This document shows positions 1 through 8,290 of a DNA stretch of 64,000 nt, piece by piece (within the stretch, counting starts at the first letter, position 1; each line of letters begins with the position of its first letter). The position numbers and the translations under genes were made by a program. Location of the stretch: assembly GCA_026985075.1 (NCBI GenBank), contig JALSQX010000102.1, positions 1 to 64,000 of the forward strand, in the 5' to 3' direction. Source of the stretch: Blastocatellia bacterium (GTDB lineage Bacteria > Acidobacteriota > Blastocatellia > HR10 > J050). The notes below the pieces were generated by a model. The model did no database searches and was not told the origin of the DNA. It worked only from the letters and a program-made list of their open reading frames with translations.

Positions 1-364
1 CTTACTGGAATCGCCATCGCTATCCTCATGTGTGGGGTCGCCCCCAGCGGGTCCGCCTCATGGTGCCCCAAACCATGGTCCGGTCCACGTATCGGTTCGA
101 AATGGTGAATACATGGGTTTAGGAAATGGACCACTAATTCGTCTCTGCTAACTAAAAAGAATTTCCCTTCAAATCGAGCCAGCCGCATTCTAACATTTCT
201 TCGCCCATTTTGACCAGATGCTGAGGAGTTCCTGACCTTCAACTCAGGATGGTTATTGATACAGGTGGTGGAGCAAAAGATATAACGACCGCTGGGCTTG
301 GCGACAGAGCGGGCTAAGGGCTGCGTCCTCTGATGGGGCGCCAGGAGAACACCATCCGTCCCTT
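1..364. other. Gene-poor window edge
   Basis: No convincing gene. On the plus strand, frame 3 is open from the window edge to a TAG at 120-122 and could be the last 39 codons of a gene cut by the boundary. Its tail contains NRHRYPHVWGRPQR, which loosely recalls the C-terminal end of IS-type transposases, but this is too short to classify. The rest, up to the toxin stop codon at 365, shows nothing recognisable. Confidence 0.3.
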
Positions 365-769
365 TTACCAATGCCCCTTCTTCAGCAACTCAACTCGTCC
401 ATCTCTCTTCACCTTGGCGATGTATGGCGGAGGCGTTGGAGCAGCAAATCGTCGAATGGCCGGGAGCGCTCTCACGAAAATCGCAGCGATGTCCTCACCC
501 TTCAAATCACCGCGCGCCGCCAGGATGAATGCACGGACTCCTGCTTGCATCAGAGCCTCACGTTCGTTCCGCCGATAGCGAATTCTCCGGTCATGCGTGA
601 GGACAATCCACCCTCGCCGACCTACCTCGGTGAGCCACACCTCATCCTTTTCGTCAGGCCGAAAAATATCATCATGAACGCGCACATCAGCGCCTGCCTG
701 CTGAAGCGCCTGGGCGACCTTCTTCTTCCCGAGACTGCGATCGAGGAAGAAAACGAGCGGTTCAGGCAG
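365..769 (-). CDS. VapC45-type PIN-like toxin
   Basis: Predicted ribonuclease-like toxin of the PIN superfamily (VapC45 / DUF5615-like group) that would act on cellular RNA when not bound by its partner. The conserved segment reads FFLDRSLG near the N-terminus (first acidic residue of the PIN active site), then VHDD, DEVWL and GWIVLTHDRRIRYR, the usual order for this group. The first ATG/GTG/TTG in frame is a GTG at 685, which would delete the FFLDRSLG strand. The frame stays open upstream to about 793, and a CTG at 769 (inside the antitoxin's last codons, 8-nt overlap) gives 134 residues, close to the family length. I therefore extend to the CTG; the true start is uncertain. The antitoxin lies immediately upstream. 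A non-AUG start would keep toxin output low, which is inference. Confidence 0.72.
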   Translation of the reverse strand: MPEPLVFFLDRSLGKKKVAQALQQAGADVRVHDDIFRPDEKDEVWLTEVGRRGWIVLTHDRRIRYRRNEREALMQAGVRAFILAARGDLKGEDIAAIFVRALPAIRRFAAPTPPPYIAKVKRDGRVELLKKGHW

Positions 770-1478
770 CCATGACTTCGAGTTCGCATCGGATCACCTC
801 TTGGATGTCTTCCGACGAGAGGCCATAGTCTCGGGCTAATTCCTCGATCGACTCACCGGCCTTGTAGCGCTCGGCGATGACAGCGGTCGCAACCCCGGTC
901 CCGACCAGAACGGGCCGTCCAAACGAGACGGAGGGATCGATGACGACCACCTTCGGCTCGTCGAGTTCGCGCTCTCGGATGAACGGATAGAATCTCACCG
1001 GGAGGCCTTGGGGATCGCGTTCGATGCGACGGAGATGCGCTCGGATGATCTCCCGCATGGCCAATTGCCCTGATTGGGAGACATTGATCAGTTGACCATA
1101 CTTCTGAATGAACAGATTGAGCCCATCGGTCTCGAATTCCCGATCGGCCAATGGGTGTTTGGAGGGGAATTGTCGCTTGAGATAGTCCAGAGCCCTTCTC
1201 ACCTTGGGCAACGGAACGCGATGTCGGCGGCGGATGGCATTCAGGACGTGCGCCTCCACCAGGTTCATGAACGAGAGGAGTGGAGGGCTTTTCTCAGGGA
1301 TCACAATAACGGGCCGAAAGAATTTCCGCCCCCGGTCGGTCGGGTAGTATCGCCCCAGGACCCAGGATCGAAGCGTCGAAAGGGGGATCCGAAGATAATG
1401 GGCCGCCTCCCGGATCGTGTAGGCGGGGAGTTCTCGCGGATCTTTCCCGCTGTAGAGATCGTGCCGCTGTTTCCTCAT
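762..1478 (-). CDS. VapB45-type antitoxin with DUF433 domain
   Basis: 238-residue partner of the PIN-like toxin. The N-terminal part has a MerR-like helix-turn-helix (YTIREAAHYLRIPLSTLRSW, residues about 19-38), so it probably binds its own promoter. The C-terminal 60 residues are a DUF433 domain: IDPSVSFGRPVLVGTG, then an AGES-E-LA-DYGLS stretch and a final IRCELE helix. Mycobacterial VapB45 is also about 240 residues with a C-terminal DUF433-like part, and its toxin follows directly, so both architecture and order agree. The coding end overlaps the toxin frame. The start ATG at 1478 has only a weak ribosome site, but a plausible promoter lies just upstream. Confidence 0.8.
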   Translation of the reverse strand: MRKQRHDLYSGKDPRELPAYTIREAAHYLRIPLSTLRSWVLGRYYPTDRGRKFFRPVIVIPEKSPPLLSFMNLVEAHVLNAIRRRHRVPLPKVRRALDYLKRQFPSKHPLADREFETDGLNLFIQKYGQLINVSQSGQLAMREIIRAHLRRIERDPQGLPVRFYPFIRERELDEPKVVVIDPSVSFGRPVLVGTGVATAVIAERYKAGESIEELARDYGLSSEDIQEVIRCELEVMAA

Positions 1479-1977
1479 GTCAACATCATGCTCGTTGAAG
1501 TCAGAACTACACTACCACTCACCAGAAATGGAGTCAAGATAGGTGTGGGGCGTCAGTCGAAATTACCAGACCGGCGGATGGCGAGACATTAGATCAAAGA
1601 AGCCTGCGCAACATCGTGGCTGTCATATGGATGGACGCCCTGCGGCGTTGAACGATCGAATCGGTCCCTGCCCGTGGCGCCAAATCGTAACCAAAGCGAG
1701 ATGCTCGATCTCCTCTCCGTGCACCATGACCTCCATTCCCGAGTGGGATTGAGCATCTGCCGACGCCTTCGGTCTGACGAGCACGCTGCCACTGTGACCT
1801 CAACCCGTCGCTCGGCGATAGTATGGAGTGCCTCTGACGCTACAAGTCTTCTGAAAAGTCGACTCCCGCCAGCGTCGCGTCTCCTGCCGGGAGAGGTTAC
1901 CCATGTCCAGAGTCATCGGAGCGGCCGGGGTTGTGCTACACTTTGCTTCTGGAGATGGTGGCCGGACAGGTGACGCG
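1479..1977. other. Divergent intergenic region
   Basis: About 500 bases between the divergently transcribed antitoxin and hemW. Apart from the putative antitoxin promoter, I see no gene, repeat or RNA structure that I can support. Short open frames here lack ribosome sites and recognisable protein features. Confidence 0.5.
1509..1537 (-). promoter_or_regulatory. Putative promoter of the toxin-antitoxin pair
   Basis: On the minus strand, TTGACT (1537-1532) and TAGTGT (1514-1509) are separated by exactly 17 nt and lie about 30 nt upstream of the antitoxin ATG at 1478. The -35 box matches the sigma-70 consensus well; the -10 box matches at only three positions. Assigned by position and spacing only. 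Confidence 0.4.
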
Positions 1978-3162
1978 ATGACGATCCTGACGGGAGTCGA
2001 AAACCAGTCTCATTGGAATGGGCGCGCCCCTCGATGGGGACTATACGTCCATATTCCGTTCTGCCCCTATCACTGCATTTACTGCGATTTCGATGCCGGC
2101 GTTTACTCAGAGCGCTTGATCCCGCGTTACGTCGCGGCGCTCCGTCGTGAAATGGCCTTCGTCCATCAGAATGTCCCTCAACATGTCGTCGCCGACACGG
2201 TGTATTTCGGCGGAGGAACGCCTTCGCTCTTTCCCGTCGATCAGCTGGCCGAGATTCTCCGCTCCCTCGGCGAACACTTCGTCATTCTGGAAGGAGCGGA
2301 GATCACGCTGGAGGCCAATCCCGAGTCGATCACGCCCCAGAGGGCAGAGGCCTGGCGGCGCCTGGGCATCAATCGGGTGAGCATGGGCGTTCAGTCATTC
2401 ATCGACGAAGAACTCCGGATGCTCGGTCGAGGCCACACGGTCGAAGATGTGCGAGCCGCCTTCGCCGCCCTGCGCCAGGCCGGATTCCAGAACATCAATC
2501 TGGATCTCATCGGTGAACTTCCCGGTCAATCGATGGAGCGTTGGCTCTACACCCTGGACGCCGCGTTCGCGCTGCGGCCCGAGCATGTGTCGATGTACTT
2601 GCTGGAGGTTCACGAGGGAACGCCATTGGCCCGATGGCTCGCCCAGGGACGATGGCCGCGCCCCGATGATGAGCTGAGCGTGGAGATGTATTATGCCCTT
2701 TGCGATCGCGCTCGGGCGGAAGGGTATGAGCACTACGAGCTTTCCAATTACTGCTTGCCGAGATTTCATTCGCGGCATAATCTCAAATACTGGTCGGACG
2801 AGCCCTATTGGGGCTTTGGTTCCAGCGCGGCCAGCTACGATGGTCGCGAGCGGCGCGTGAACGTGAGGACGCCGCGCGCCTATATCGATCGCGTCCGTCA
2901 ATGTGGGCACGCCACGGCCGAGCGCATCGCCATGACGCCGGAGCGTCGGCGGCAGGAGGCAGTGTTTCTCGGATTGCGGCGCATCCGGGGCATCGATCTT
3001 CGGGAATTCCGAGCGCGCTACGGCATCGATGTCTGGAGCGCGTACGAAGCCGAGCTTCAGCCGCTGGTGGACGCCGGCCTGGTGGTCAGGGAAGATGGGC
3101 GCTTGAAGCTCACTCGTAAAGGATGGGTGCTATCCAATGAAGTGTTCGCCGTGTTCGTGTGA
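1978..3162 (+). CDS. hemW: HemW-like radical SAM heme chaperone
   Basis: Radical SAM protein of the HemW (coproporphyrinogen-oxidase-like) family, thought to bind heme and deliver it to apoproteins such as respiratory enzymes. The [4Fe-4S] motif is clear: C29-PYH-C33-IY-C36 within YVHIPFC..HCIYCDF. The SAM-binding glycine motif YFGGGTPSL follows near residue 80, and the family signatures GVQSF and LDLIGELPGQ are present. The C-terminal HemN-type domain runs from the NLKYW motif to the end. I chose the ATG at 1978, which puts the Cys motif about 29 residues in as usual for HemW; an in-frame ATG at 1903 would add 25 residues of non-family sequence. Length (394 aa) is normal. It stands alone. 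Confidence 0.88.
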   Translation: MTILTGVENQSHWNGRAPRWGLYVHIPFCPYHCIYCDFDAGVYSERLIPRYVAALRREMAFVHQNVPQHVVADTVYFGGGTPSLFPVDQLAEILRSLGEHFVILEGAEITLEANPESITPQRAEAWRRLGINRVSMGVQSFIDEELRMLGRGHTVEDVRAAFAALRQAGFQNINLDLIGELPGQSMERWLYTLDAAFALRPEHVSMYLLEVHEGTPLARWLAQGRWPRPDDELSVEMYYALCDRARAEGYEHYELSNYCLPRFHSRHNLKYWSDEPYWGFGSSAASYDGRERRVNVRTPRAYIDRVRQCGHATAERIAMTPERRRQEAVFLGLRRIRGIDLREFRARYGIDVWSAYEAELQPLVDAGLVVREDGRLKLTRKGWVLSNEVFAVFV

Positions 3163-3785
3163 GCCGATGGTGGAGCGATCGGTTGAGGCGCTCTCCCTGG
3201 CGGGCGAAAGCGGACCGTTCCGACAGGAGAATTCTCCGGCTGAACGGCTGGCCTCATTCGGTACCCCTCAGGAAGGGGGCTCGTCCTCAACCAGGTGATC
3301 GCCGTTCCCAGTTTGTTGAGAAGATCGCCGGCATCCTTTTTTCGCTCGTCCTCAACCAGGTGATCGCCGTTCGAGCGCCTCGTTGATGGGCGGGCTCTGG
3401 ACCATCACACAGGCTCGGTGGTTCGGAGCGAGCCACGCACTGATGGGCGATTCCGCATGGAGCCAGAGTCCCTCAATAGTTCGTGAACCAGCCGCTTCCT
3501 CTTTCTCGCCAACTGTGAACCTCTTCCTGGTTTCGCCATTGCGCCTCCTCTACGCTGGAACATGATGCGGATCGAACGGAAACCATATGGTGACCGGACG
3601 CTGCGTCACAGAGAGAGAAAGAGAGGCGAACCTCATATGGATCGGTTATCTGAAGATTCCCCAGCTCCTGGTCGGGAAGCTGGAGCCGGTCTCCTTGCCG
3701 GAGCAGAAGCTCGAACCGCGGCGCGTTCATCCCGCGAGGCAATCAATGGAGGAGTTTCCTCATCTCACTCATCGGGAAGAGTGAA
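3163..3785. other. Intergenic region with a direct repeat
   Basis: 620 bases between hemW and the VTT-domain gene. It contains a perfect 29-bp direct repeat (listed separately). Several short open frames exist, but none has a ribosome site together with recognisable protein features. Confidence 0.5.
3279..3372 (+). repeat. 29-bp direct repeat, two copies
   Basis: The same 29 bases (beginning GCTCGTCCTCAACCAGG and ending GATCGCCGTTC) occur at 3279-3307 and 3344-3372, 65 bases apart start to start. The DNA between them is unrelated. Possible remnant of a duplication or slippage event; no function is apparent. Confidence 0.85.
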
Positions 3786-4409
3786 ATGATGATGGATGCA
3801 CTGGCCAAAAGGAGGCTCAAGCCGGTAGTGGCCGTCATCTCCTCGCGCCTCCTGCAGTGGGCTCATCGAGGAGAGCCACTCGGCGTTCTGTTCGTTTTGG
3901 CCTTCATGGGCTCGGCTTTGGTGCCCCTCCCGGTGGAGCTGATGTTGATCGCTCTGGTCCATGCCGTTCCTCATCGATGGATCAAGCTCAGCGCGACGAT
4001 GGCGGCCGGCTCGTTCATCGGGGGCATCGTGACCTACTTGATCGGATACTTCCTTCTCGGCCTCATCGAACCCTCGGCGGCGACGTCTTGGGGCCTGACG
4101 GCCGATTGGCAAAGGGTCTGGTCGTTATATCGCAGCGGATGGGGAGCCACCGTCATCGCGGCCGTGGCCTTCGGTGGCGGTCCGTATAAGATCGCCACCA
4201 TAGCGGCCGGAGCCACGCGCATGGATTTCCTCCTGTTCGCCCTGGTCTTAGGTCTGGGACGCCTGGGGCGGTTCCTTCTGGTGGCGGCATCGGCCAGGCG
4301 AGGCGAGTCGCCGTCGATCCTGAGGTGGTCTCGCTCAGTTCGGGTGGTCGCTCTCGTCGTGCTGGGTGTGACCGCCGTTTCGGCCATCGGGTTCGCCGCG
4401 TTGTTCTGA
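3786..4409 (+). CDS. VTT (SNARE-associated/DedA-like) inner-membrane protein
   Basis: 207-residue polytopic membrane protein resembling the YqaA branch of the VTT/DedA superfamily, whose members are linked to lipid (undecaprenyl-phosphate or phospholipid) scrambling. Visible features are a hydrophobic N-terminal segment leading into ALVPLPVELML, a second helix (AGSFIGGIVTYLIGYFLL) with the family's glycine-rich turn, a GGGPYKIATIAAG re-entrant-like segment, an arginine-rich loop (GLGRLGRF) and a final C-terminal helix. The exact substrate cannot be told. Three consecutive ATG codons (3786, 3789, 3792) follow a purine-rich GGGAAGAG; the first is reported. It converges with the pentose-phosphate operon. 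Confidence 0.75.
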   Translation: MMMDALAKRRLKPVVAVISSRLLQWAHRGEPLGVLFVLAFMGSALVPLPVELMLIALVHAVPHRWIKLSATMAAGSFIGGIVTYLIGYFLLGLIEPSAATSWGLTADWQRVWSLYRSGWGATVIAAVAFGGGPYKIATIAAGATRMDFLLFALVLGLGRLGRFLLVAASARRGESPSILRWSRSVRVVALVVLGVTAVSAIGFAALF

Positions 4410-4487
4410 ATGAGGGCGCTCCCATCGGCATGTCAGGGACCACCTCGATTTCTGTTCACACTCTCCGCCTCTGATACTATGGATGGA

Positions 4488-4508
4488 GCGCAAGACGGCA
4501 TCTTGCGC
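4488..4508. repeat. 21-nt palindrome (copy 1)
   Basis: Arms GCGCAAGA and TCTTGCGC around a 5-nt centre, lying between two convergent genes. One of at least seven copies of the same palindrome in this window. The position would suit a bidirectional terminator, but no T-run follows. Confidence 0.85.
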
Positions 4509-4545
4509 TGCGGCTCCTCCCAGGATTGATTGAGCCTTTCACGGC

Positions 4546-5298
4546 TCACTCCAGGCAGTACCCCGATTCTGCAAGCGCCGCTCGATCCACGAACCAGACG
4601 ACCGATCCTCGCGGGCGAACCATCGCCGCCGGATAGAGCGTGCGCGCTCGCTGAGGATCGTCCAGAAGCATGCGCATCGCCGGTCGCTTTTCCGCTCCGG
4701 AGACGAGAAACATGACCTGATCCGCCGCGTTGATCGCCAATAGAGTGAGCGAGAGCCGCATGCGCGGCTCCACCGGAGCCTGCGTAGCAATGACCCAGTG
4801 CGCGCGTTCTCTGAGCGCCGACGATCCCGGAAACAGCGAGGCCGTATGGCCATCAGCTCCCACGCCCAGCAGCACCAGATCGAATGTCGATCCGGCATCG
4901 CCAAAAAAAGACCGTAGCGTCCGCTCGTACATTCGGGCCGCCTCTTCCGGAGGCGATATGTGAGTGGGCATGGGGTGAACGTTCTCCTCGGGCAGAGGAA
5001 TCCGATCCAATAGCGTTTGACGAACCATGCCATAGTTGCTCTGTGGATCGTCCAGTGGCACGTAGCGTTCATCTCCCCAGAAGAGATGAATCCGACTCCA
5101 GGGCAAGCTGCGTCCATACTCCTCGGCGAGCCGATGATACACGGGGCGCGGCGTCTGCCCGCCGGCCAGAGCCACGGCGCACCGTCCCCTGAGCGCGATG
5201 GCCCGTCGCATTCGATGCGCGATCTCCTCGGCCGCTCGGCGACTCCAGGATGACCGGTCGGAATAACACCGCACTTCACGGCTCACAGGATCGTCCAT
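4546..5298 (-). CDS. pgl: 6-phosphogluconolactonase
   Basis: Hydrolyses 6-phosphogluconolactone to 6-phosphogluconate, the second step of the oxidative pentose phosphate pathway. The 250-residue cytosolic protein has the family motifs: [15 protein letters not shown] (phosphate-binding loop, near residue 45), [21 protein letters not shown] (substrate-binding acidic region, near 90) and [17 protein letters not shown] (near 140). Last gene of a six-gene operon; its start overlaps the end of zwf by 16 nt. The start ATG at 5298 gives a normal length (DevB/Pgl type, 230-260 aa). Confidence 0.93.
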   Translation of the reverse strand: MDDPVSREVRCYSDRSSWSRRAAEEIAHRMRRAIALRGRCAVALAGGQTPRPVYHRLAEEYGRSLPWSRIHLFWGDERYVPLDDPQSNYGMVRQTLLDRIPLPEENVHPMPTHISPPEEAARMYERTLRSFFGDAGSTFDLVLLGVGADGHTASLFPGSSALRERAHWVIATQAPVEPRMRLSLTLLAINAADQVMFLVSGAEKRPAMRMLLDDPQRARTLYPAAMVRPRGSVVWFVDRAALAESGYCLE

Positions 5299-6749
5299 GC
5301 GTCATCCATTCGGCTCAGCAGGTGGTCCGCCTCCGTCGGTCCCCAGGTCCCCGCCGGATAGAGGTGGACGGGAAGGCGTTGTTCCAGCAGCGGCGTGTAC
5401 AATCGCCAGGAGGCTTCCACCTCGTCGGCGTGGACAAAGAGCGTCTGATCGCCGGTGAGGATATCCAGGAGCAGGGTCTCGTAGGCATCTGGCAATGGAC
5501 CGAACACCTCGGCGTAACGAAACCGCATGCGGTGAGACTGCAACGCCATGGTCTGTCCGGGCGCTTTCACTTCGAACGAGAGATCGAATCCTTCGTCCGG
5601 CTGGAGCGTGATGACCAGGATGTTGGGGCGGATGCCGGGCCCATCCGAGGGTTGAAAGAGAGAGACCGGCGGGCAGCGAAAGGTGACCACAATTTGCGTC
5701 ACCCGGCGCGACAACCGCTTGCCGGTGCGCAGATAGAAGGGAACGCCCTGCCACCGCCAGTTGGCGATCTCCAGTCGCAGGGCGACGAAGGTCTCGGTGC
5801 GCGAATCGGGCGCCACGCCCGGTTCCTGGCGATATCCGGGCACGGCGTGACCGTCGATGTGACCGGACGCGTACTGGCCCAGCACGACGTCTTCGGGCCG
5901 AATGGGCTCGACCGAGCGCAGCACCTTGATCTTCTCGTAGCGAATGGCGTCGGCTTCGAACGCTCCGGGCACCTCCATGGCCGTCAGCGTCAATAGTTGG
6001 GTGAGATGGTTCTGCACCATGTCGCGCAGAGCGCCGGCTTGCTCGTAGTACCCGGCGCGACTCCCCACGCCCAACTGCTCGGCGACGGTGATCTGAACGT
6101 TCTCCACCCGATCGCGATTCCACAAGGATTCGAACAAGGCGTTGCCGAAACGAAAAGCGAGCAGGTTCTGGACCGTCTCCTTCCCCAGGTAGTGATCGAT
6201 GCGATAGGTCTGCGATTCGTCGAAGTACTGGTGAACGAGGCGGTTCAATTCCCGAGCCGAAGCCAGATCCCGCCCGAAGGGTTTTTCGATGACCAGCCGC
6301 GTCCAGCCGGCACTGCGATGGAGTCCCGTTTGACCGAGCGCGGTGATCGTCCCAGGGAAGGCGACCGGCGGCAACGCCAGATAAAGTACCCGATTGCCCG
6401 GCAAATGATGCGCCCGTTCCAATTCCTCAATGCGGGCGGCCAGGGCCCGGTAATCCTCCGGCCGCCCTCGACCAATCGAGTGATAGTGCAGACACTCGTC
6501 GCACCAATGGGTGCAGCGATCATCCACGGTCAATCCGGCAGCGGCCAGAGCCTCCCGGGCCATCGCCCGAAACGCTTCGTCATCCCACTCGGCGCGACGC
6601 GCAGCGCCCAGAATCCGGCAGTTTCGACCGAGAAGCCCCTGCGCGGCCAGATGGTAAAGAGCAGGGAGCAACTTCCGCCGCGTCAAATCGCCTGTGGCTC
6701 CCAGAATGATGAACAGACAGGGTTCAACCCGCGTCTCGGACATGGTCAT
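5283..6749 (-). CDS. zwf: Glucose-6-phosphate 1-dehydrogenase
   Basis: Oxidises glucose-6-phosphate to 6-phosphogluconolactone with NAD(P)+, the entry step of the oxidative pentose phosphate pathway. The Rossmann motif [18 protein letters not shown] is near residue 15 and the active-site signature [13 protein letters not shown] near residue 185. EKPFGRD and [12 protein letters not shown] are also family hallmarks. Length is 488 aa, as expected. The ATG at 6749 overlaps the gnd stop (ATGA). A second in-frame ATG at 6743 sits at better spacing from a GGGAGG ribosome site and may be the true start. Fifth gene of the operon. Confidence 0.95.
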   Translation of the reverse strand: MTMSETRVEPCLFIILGATGDLTRRKLLPALYHLAAQGLLGRNCRILGAARRAEWDDEAFRAMAREALAAAGLTVDDRCTHWCDECLHYHSIGRGRPEDYRALAARIEELERAHHLPGNRVLYLALPPVAFPGTITALGQTGLHRSAGWTRLVIEKPFGRDLASARELNRLVHQYFDESQTYRIDHYLGKETVQNLLAFRFGNALFESLWNRDRVENVQITVAEQLGVGSRAGYYEQAGALRDMVQNHLTQLLTLTAMEVPGAFEADAIRYEKIKVLRSVEPIRPEDVVLGQYASGHIDGHAVPGYRQEPGVAPDSRTETFVALRLEIANWRWQGVPFYLRTGKRLSRRVTQIVVTFRCPPVSLFQPSDGPGIRPNILVITLQPDEGFDLSFEVKAPGQTMALQSHRMRFRYAEVFGPLPDAYETLLLDILTGDQTLFVHADEVEASWRLYTPLLEQRLPVHLYPAGTWGPTEADHLLSRMDDAWTIL

Positions 6750-7654
6750 TCCTCCCGCTGGATGGGATGACCGCCGAACTGGTGTCTCAACGCCGCCAGC
6801 AGCTTATCGGAGAACGATTCTACATCTCGGGAGCGCAATCGCGCGATGAGCGATAGCGTGATGACCGGAGCGGGCACATCCAGGTCGATGGCTTCAAAGA
6901 CAGTCCACCGCCCCTCGCCGGAATCGGCCACATAAGGTGCGATGCCGCTCAGAGTGGGATTCTCCTGGAGCGCGCGCGCGATGAGATCCAACAACCAGGA
7001 GCGCACCACGCTCCCCGAGCGCCAGATTTCGGCCACCTGGTGCAGGTCGAGCGCGAATTCTTCCTTGCGCCGGAGCAGAGCGAAGCCTTCGGCATACGCC
7101 TGCATCAGGCCGTACTCGATACCGTTGTGGACCATCTTGACGAAGTGACCGGCGCCGCTGGGACCGACGTGTCCCCATCCCCGGTCGGGAGCTGGAGCCA
7201 GCGTCTCCAGCAGAGGCCGCAGGCGCTCGACGACCTCTCGTTCGCCTCCGACCATCAGACTGTACCCTTCTTGGAGCCCCCAGATGCCCCCGCTGGTACC
7301 TACATCCACCAGGGAGAGGCGTCGCGCTTTGAGCCTGGCAGCCCGGCGCTGCGTATCCTTGTAGTTGGAGTTGCCTCCATCGACGATGATGTCTCCCGGT
7401 TCGAGATGCCCGGCGAGCGCCTGGATGGTCTCATCCACCGGATCGCCGGCGGGAACCATCAGCCAGACGATCCGGGGCGGCGTCAATTTATCGACCAGAT
7501 CTTGAAGAGACGTCGCCCCTTCAGCGCCTTTTTCGACCACGCGCCCGATGGCCTCTGGATCGCGGTCATAACCAACGACGCGATGGCCGCCCCTGAGCCA
7601 TCGCTCCGTCATATTGGCGCCCATGCGCCCGAGCCCAATCATACCGACGTCCAT
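6746..7654 (-). CDS. gnd: 6-phosphogluconate dehydrogenase, short form
   Basis: Oxidatively decarboxylates 6-phosphogluconate to ribulose-5-phosphate. The N-terminal dinucleotide motif is [34 protein letters not shown] and [20 protein letters not shown] (catalytic and substrate-binding loops) and [21 protein letters not shown] (catalytic Lys) follow in order. At 302 residues it belongs to the short, YqeC-like class rather than the 470-residue class, and such enzymes are often NAD-preferring; cofactor use here is inference. A clear AGGAGG site precedes the ATG at 7654, and the 3' end overlaps zwf by 4 nt. Confidence 0.93.
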   Translation of the reverse strand: MDVGMIGLGRMGANMTERWLRGGHRVVGYDRDPEAIGRVVEKGAEGATSLQDLVDKLTPPRIVWLMVPAGDPVDETIQALAGHLEPGDIIVDGGNSNYKDTQRRAARLKARRLSLVDVGTSGGIWGLQEGYSLMVGGEREVVERLRPLLETLAPAPDRGWGHVGPSGAGHFVKMVHNGIEYGLMQAYAEGFALLRRKEEFALDLHQVAEIWRSGSVVRSWLLDLIARALQENPTLSGIAPYVADSGEGRWTVFEAIDLDVPAPVITLSLIARLRSRDVESFSDKLLAALRHQFGGHPIQREE

Positions 7655-7669
7655 GACGTGTCCTCCTGG

Positions 7670-8290
7670 CTATGGAAGCTCCAACCCCACGCCGTGGCGG
7701 CGAAGTTCCCGCCGGAGTTGCGTGGGATTCTGATAATGAATGGTGCGGATGCCCAACCGGTGAGCGCACTCCACATTCAACGCCCGGTCATCGATGAACA
7801 GGCACTCTTCCGGAGTCCGCTGAGTGACCTGGAGCGCGATCTGATAGATGGCGCGATCGGGCTTCCGTACGCCCAGAAAGCAGGAACTGAAGAAGAGGGC
7901 GAAGAGATTCTGCAGCCCAAACCGCTCGATGCGATAGTGATTCAACTCCAGGGACTCGTTGTTGAGCGTCGCCAGCAGGTAGCGCCCCGAGCGCGCCAGT
8001 CGTTCAACGATGGCCAGCGTCTCCCGAATCGGTTGGGATTGCGCCCACATGAAGGCTTTGAACCCCTCCCGGGTGAACGGGCGCGGTCGATAGAAGATCG
8101 TCCGCTCCAGATATTCCTCTAACGTGAGGCGCCCGGTCTCGAAGTCGGCGATGACCAGTTCGTGCCGGTCCTGGAAATCTTCCCAGTCCAGATTGAACTG
8201 CTGGGCCGCTCGATACCGTGATGTCCGGTCCCAACCGTTGGTCAGGAGCACGCCACCCACATCCCAGAACAGAGCCGTGATCTCCATCAT
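7670..8290 (-). CDS. HAD-superfamily hydrolase (YihX-like)
   Basis: 206-residue HAD subfamily IA phosphatase-like protein. Motif I is LFWDVGGVLL, with the nucleophilic Asp but Gly in place of the second Asp, as is common in the glucose-1-phosphatase-like YihX group. Motif II is in LLATLNNES, motif III is the Lys in GVRKPDRAIYQ and motif IV is LFIDDR. The substrate is not predictable from sequence; a sugar phosphate is likely from its place in a pentose-phosphate operon. Its ATG overlaps the stop of the tal-pgi gene (ATGA), and gnd follows after 15 nt, so all three are probably translated together. Confidence 0.85.
   Translation of the reverse strand: MMEITALFWDVGGVLLTNGWDRTSRYRAAQQFNLDWEDFQDRHELVIADFETGRLTLEEYLERTIFYRPRPFTREGFKAFMWAQSQPIRETLAIVERLARSGRYLLATLNNESLELNHYRIERFGLQNLFALFFSSCFLGVRKPDRAIYQIALQVTQRTPEECLFIDDRALNVECAHRLGIRTIHYQNPTQLRRELRRHGVGLELP

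Noticed and set aside
1074-1592. 172-codon plus-strand open frame
   Set aside because: Antisense to the DUF433 antitoxin, whose domain motifs are clear.
4488-4508. Rho-independent terminator between the convergent VTT and pgl genes
   Set aside because: The hairpin is good but lacks a T-run on either side and the same palindrome occurs in several non-terminator positions, so it is listed as a repeat instead.
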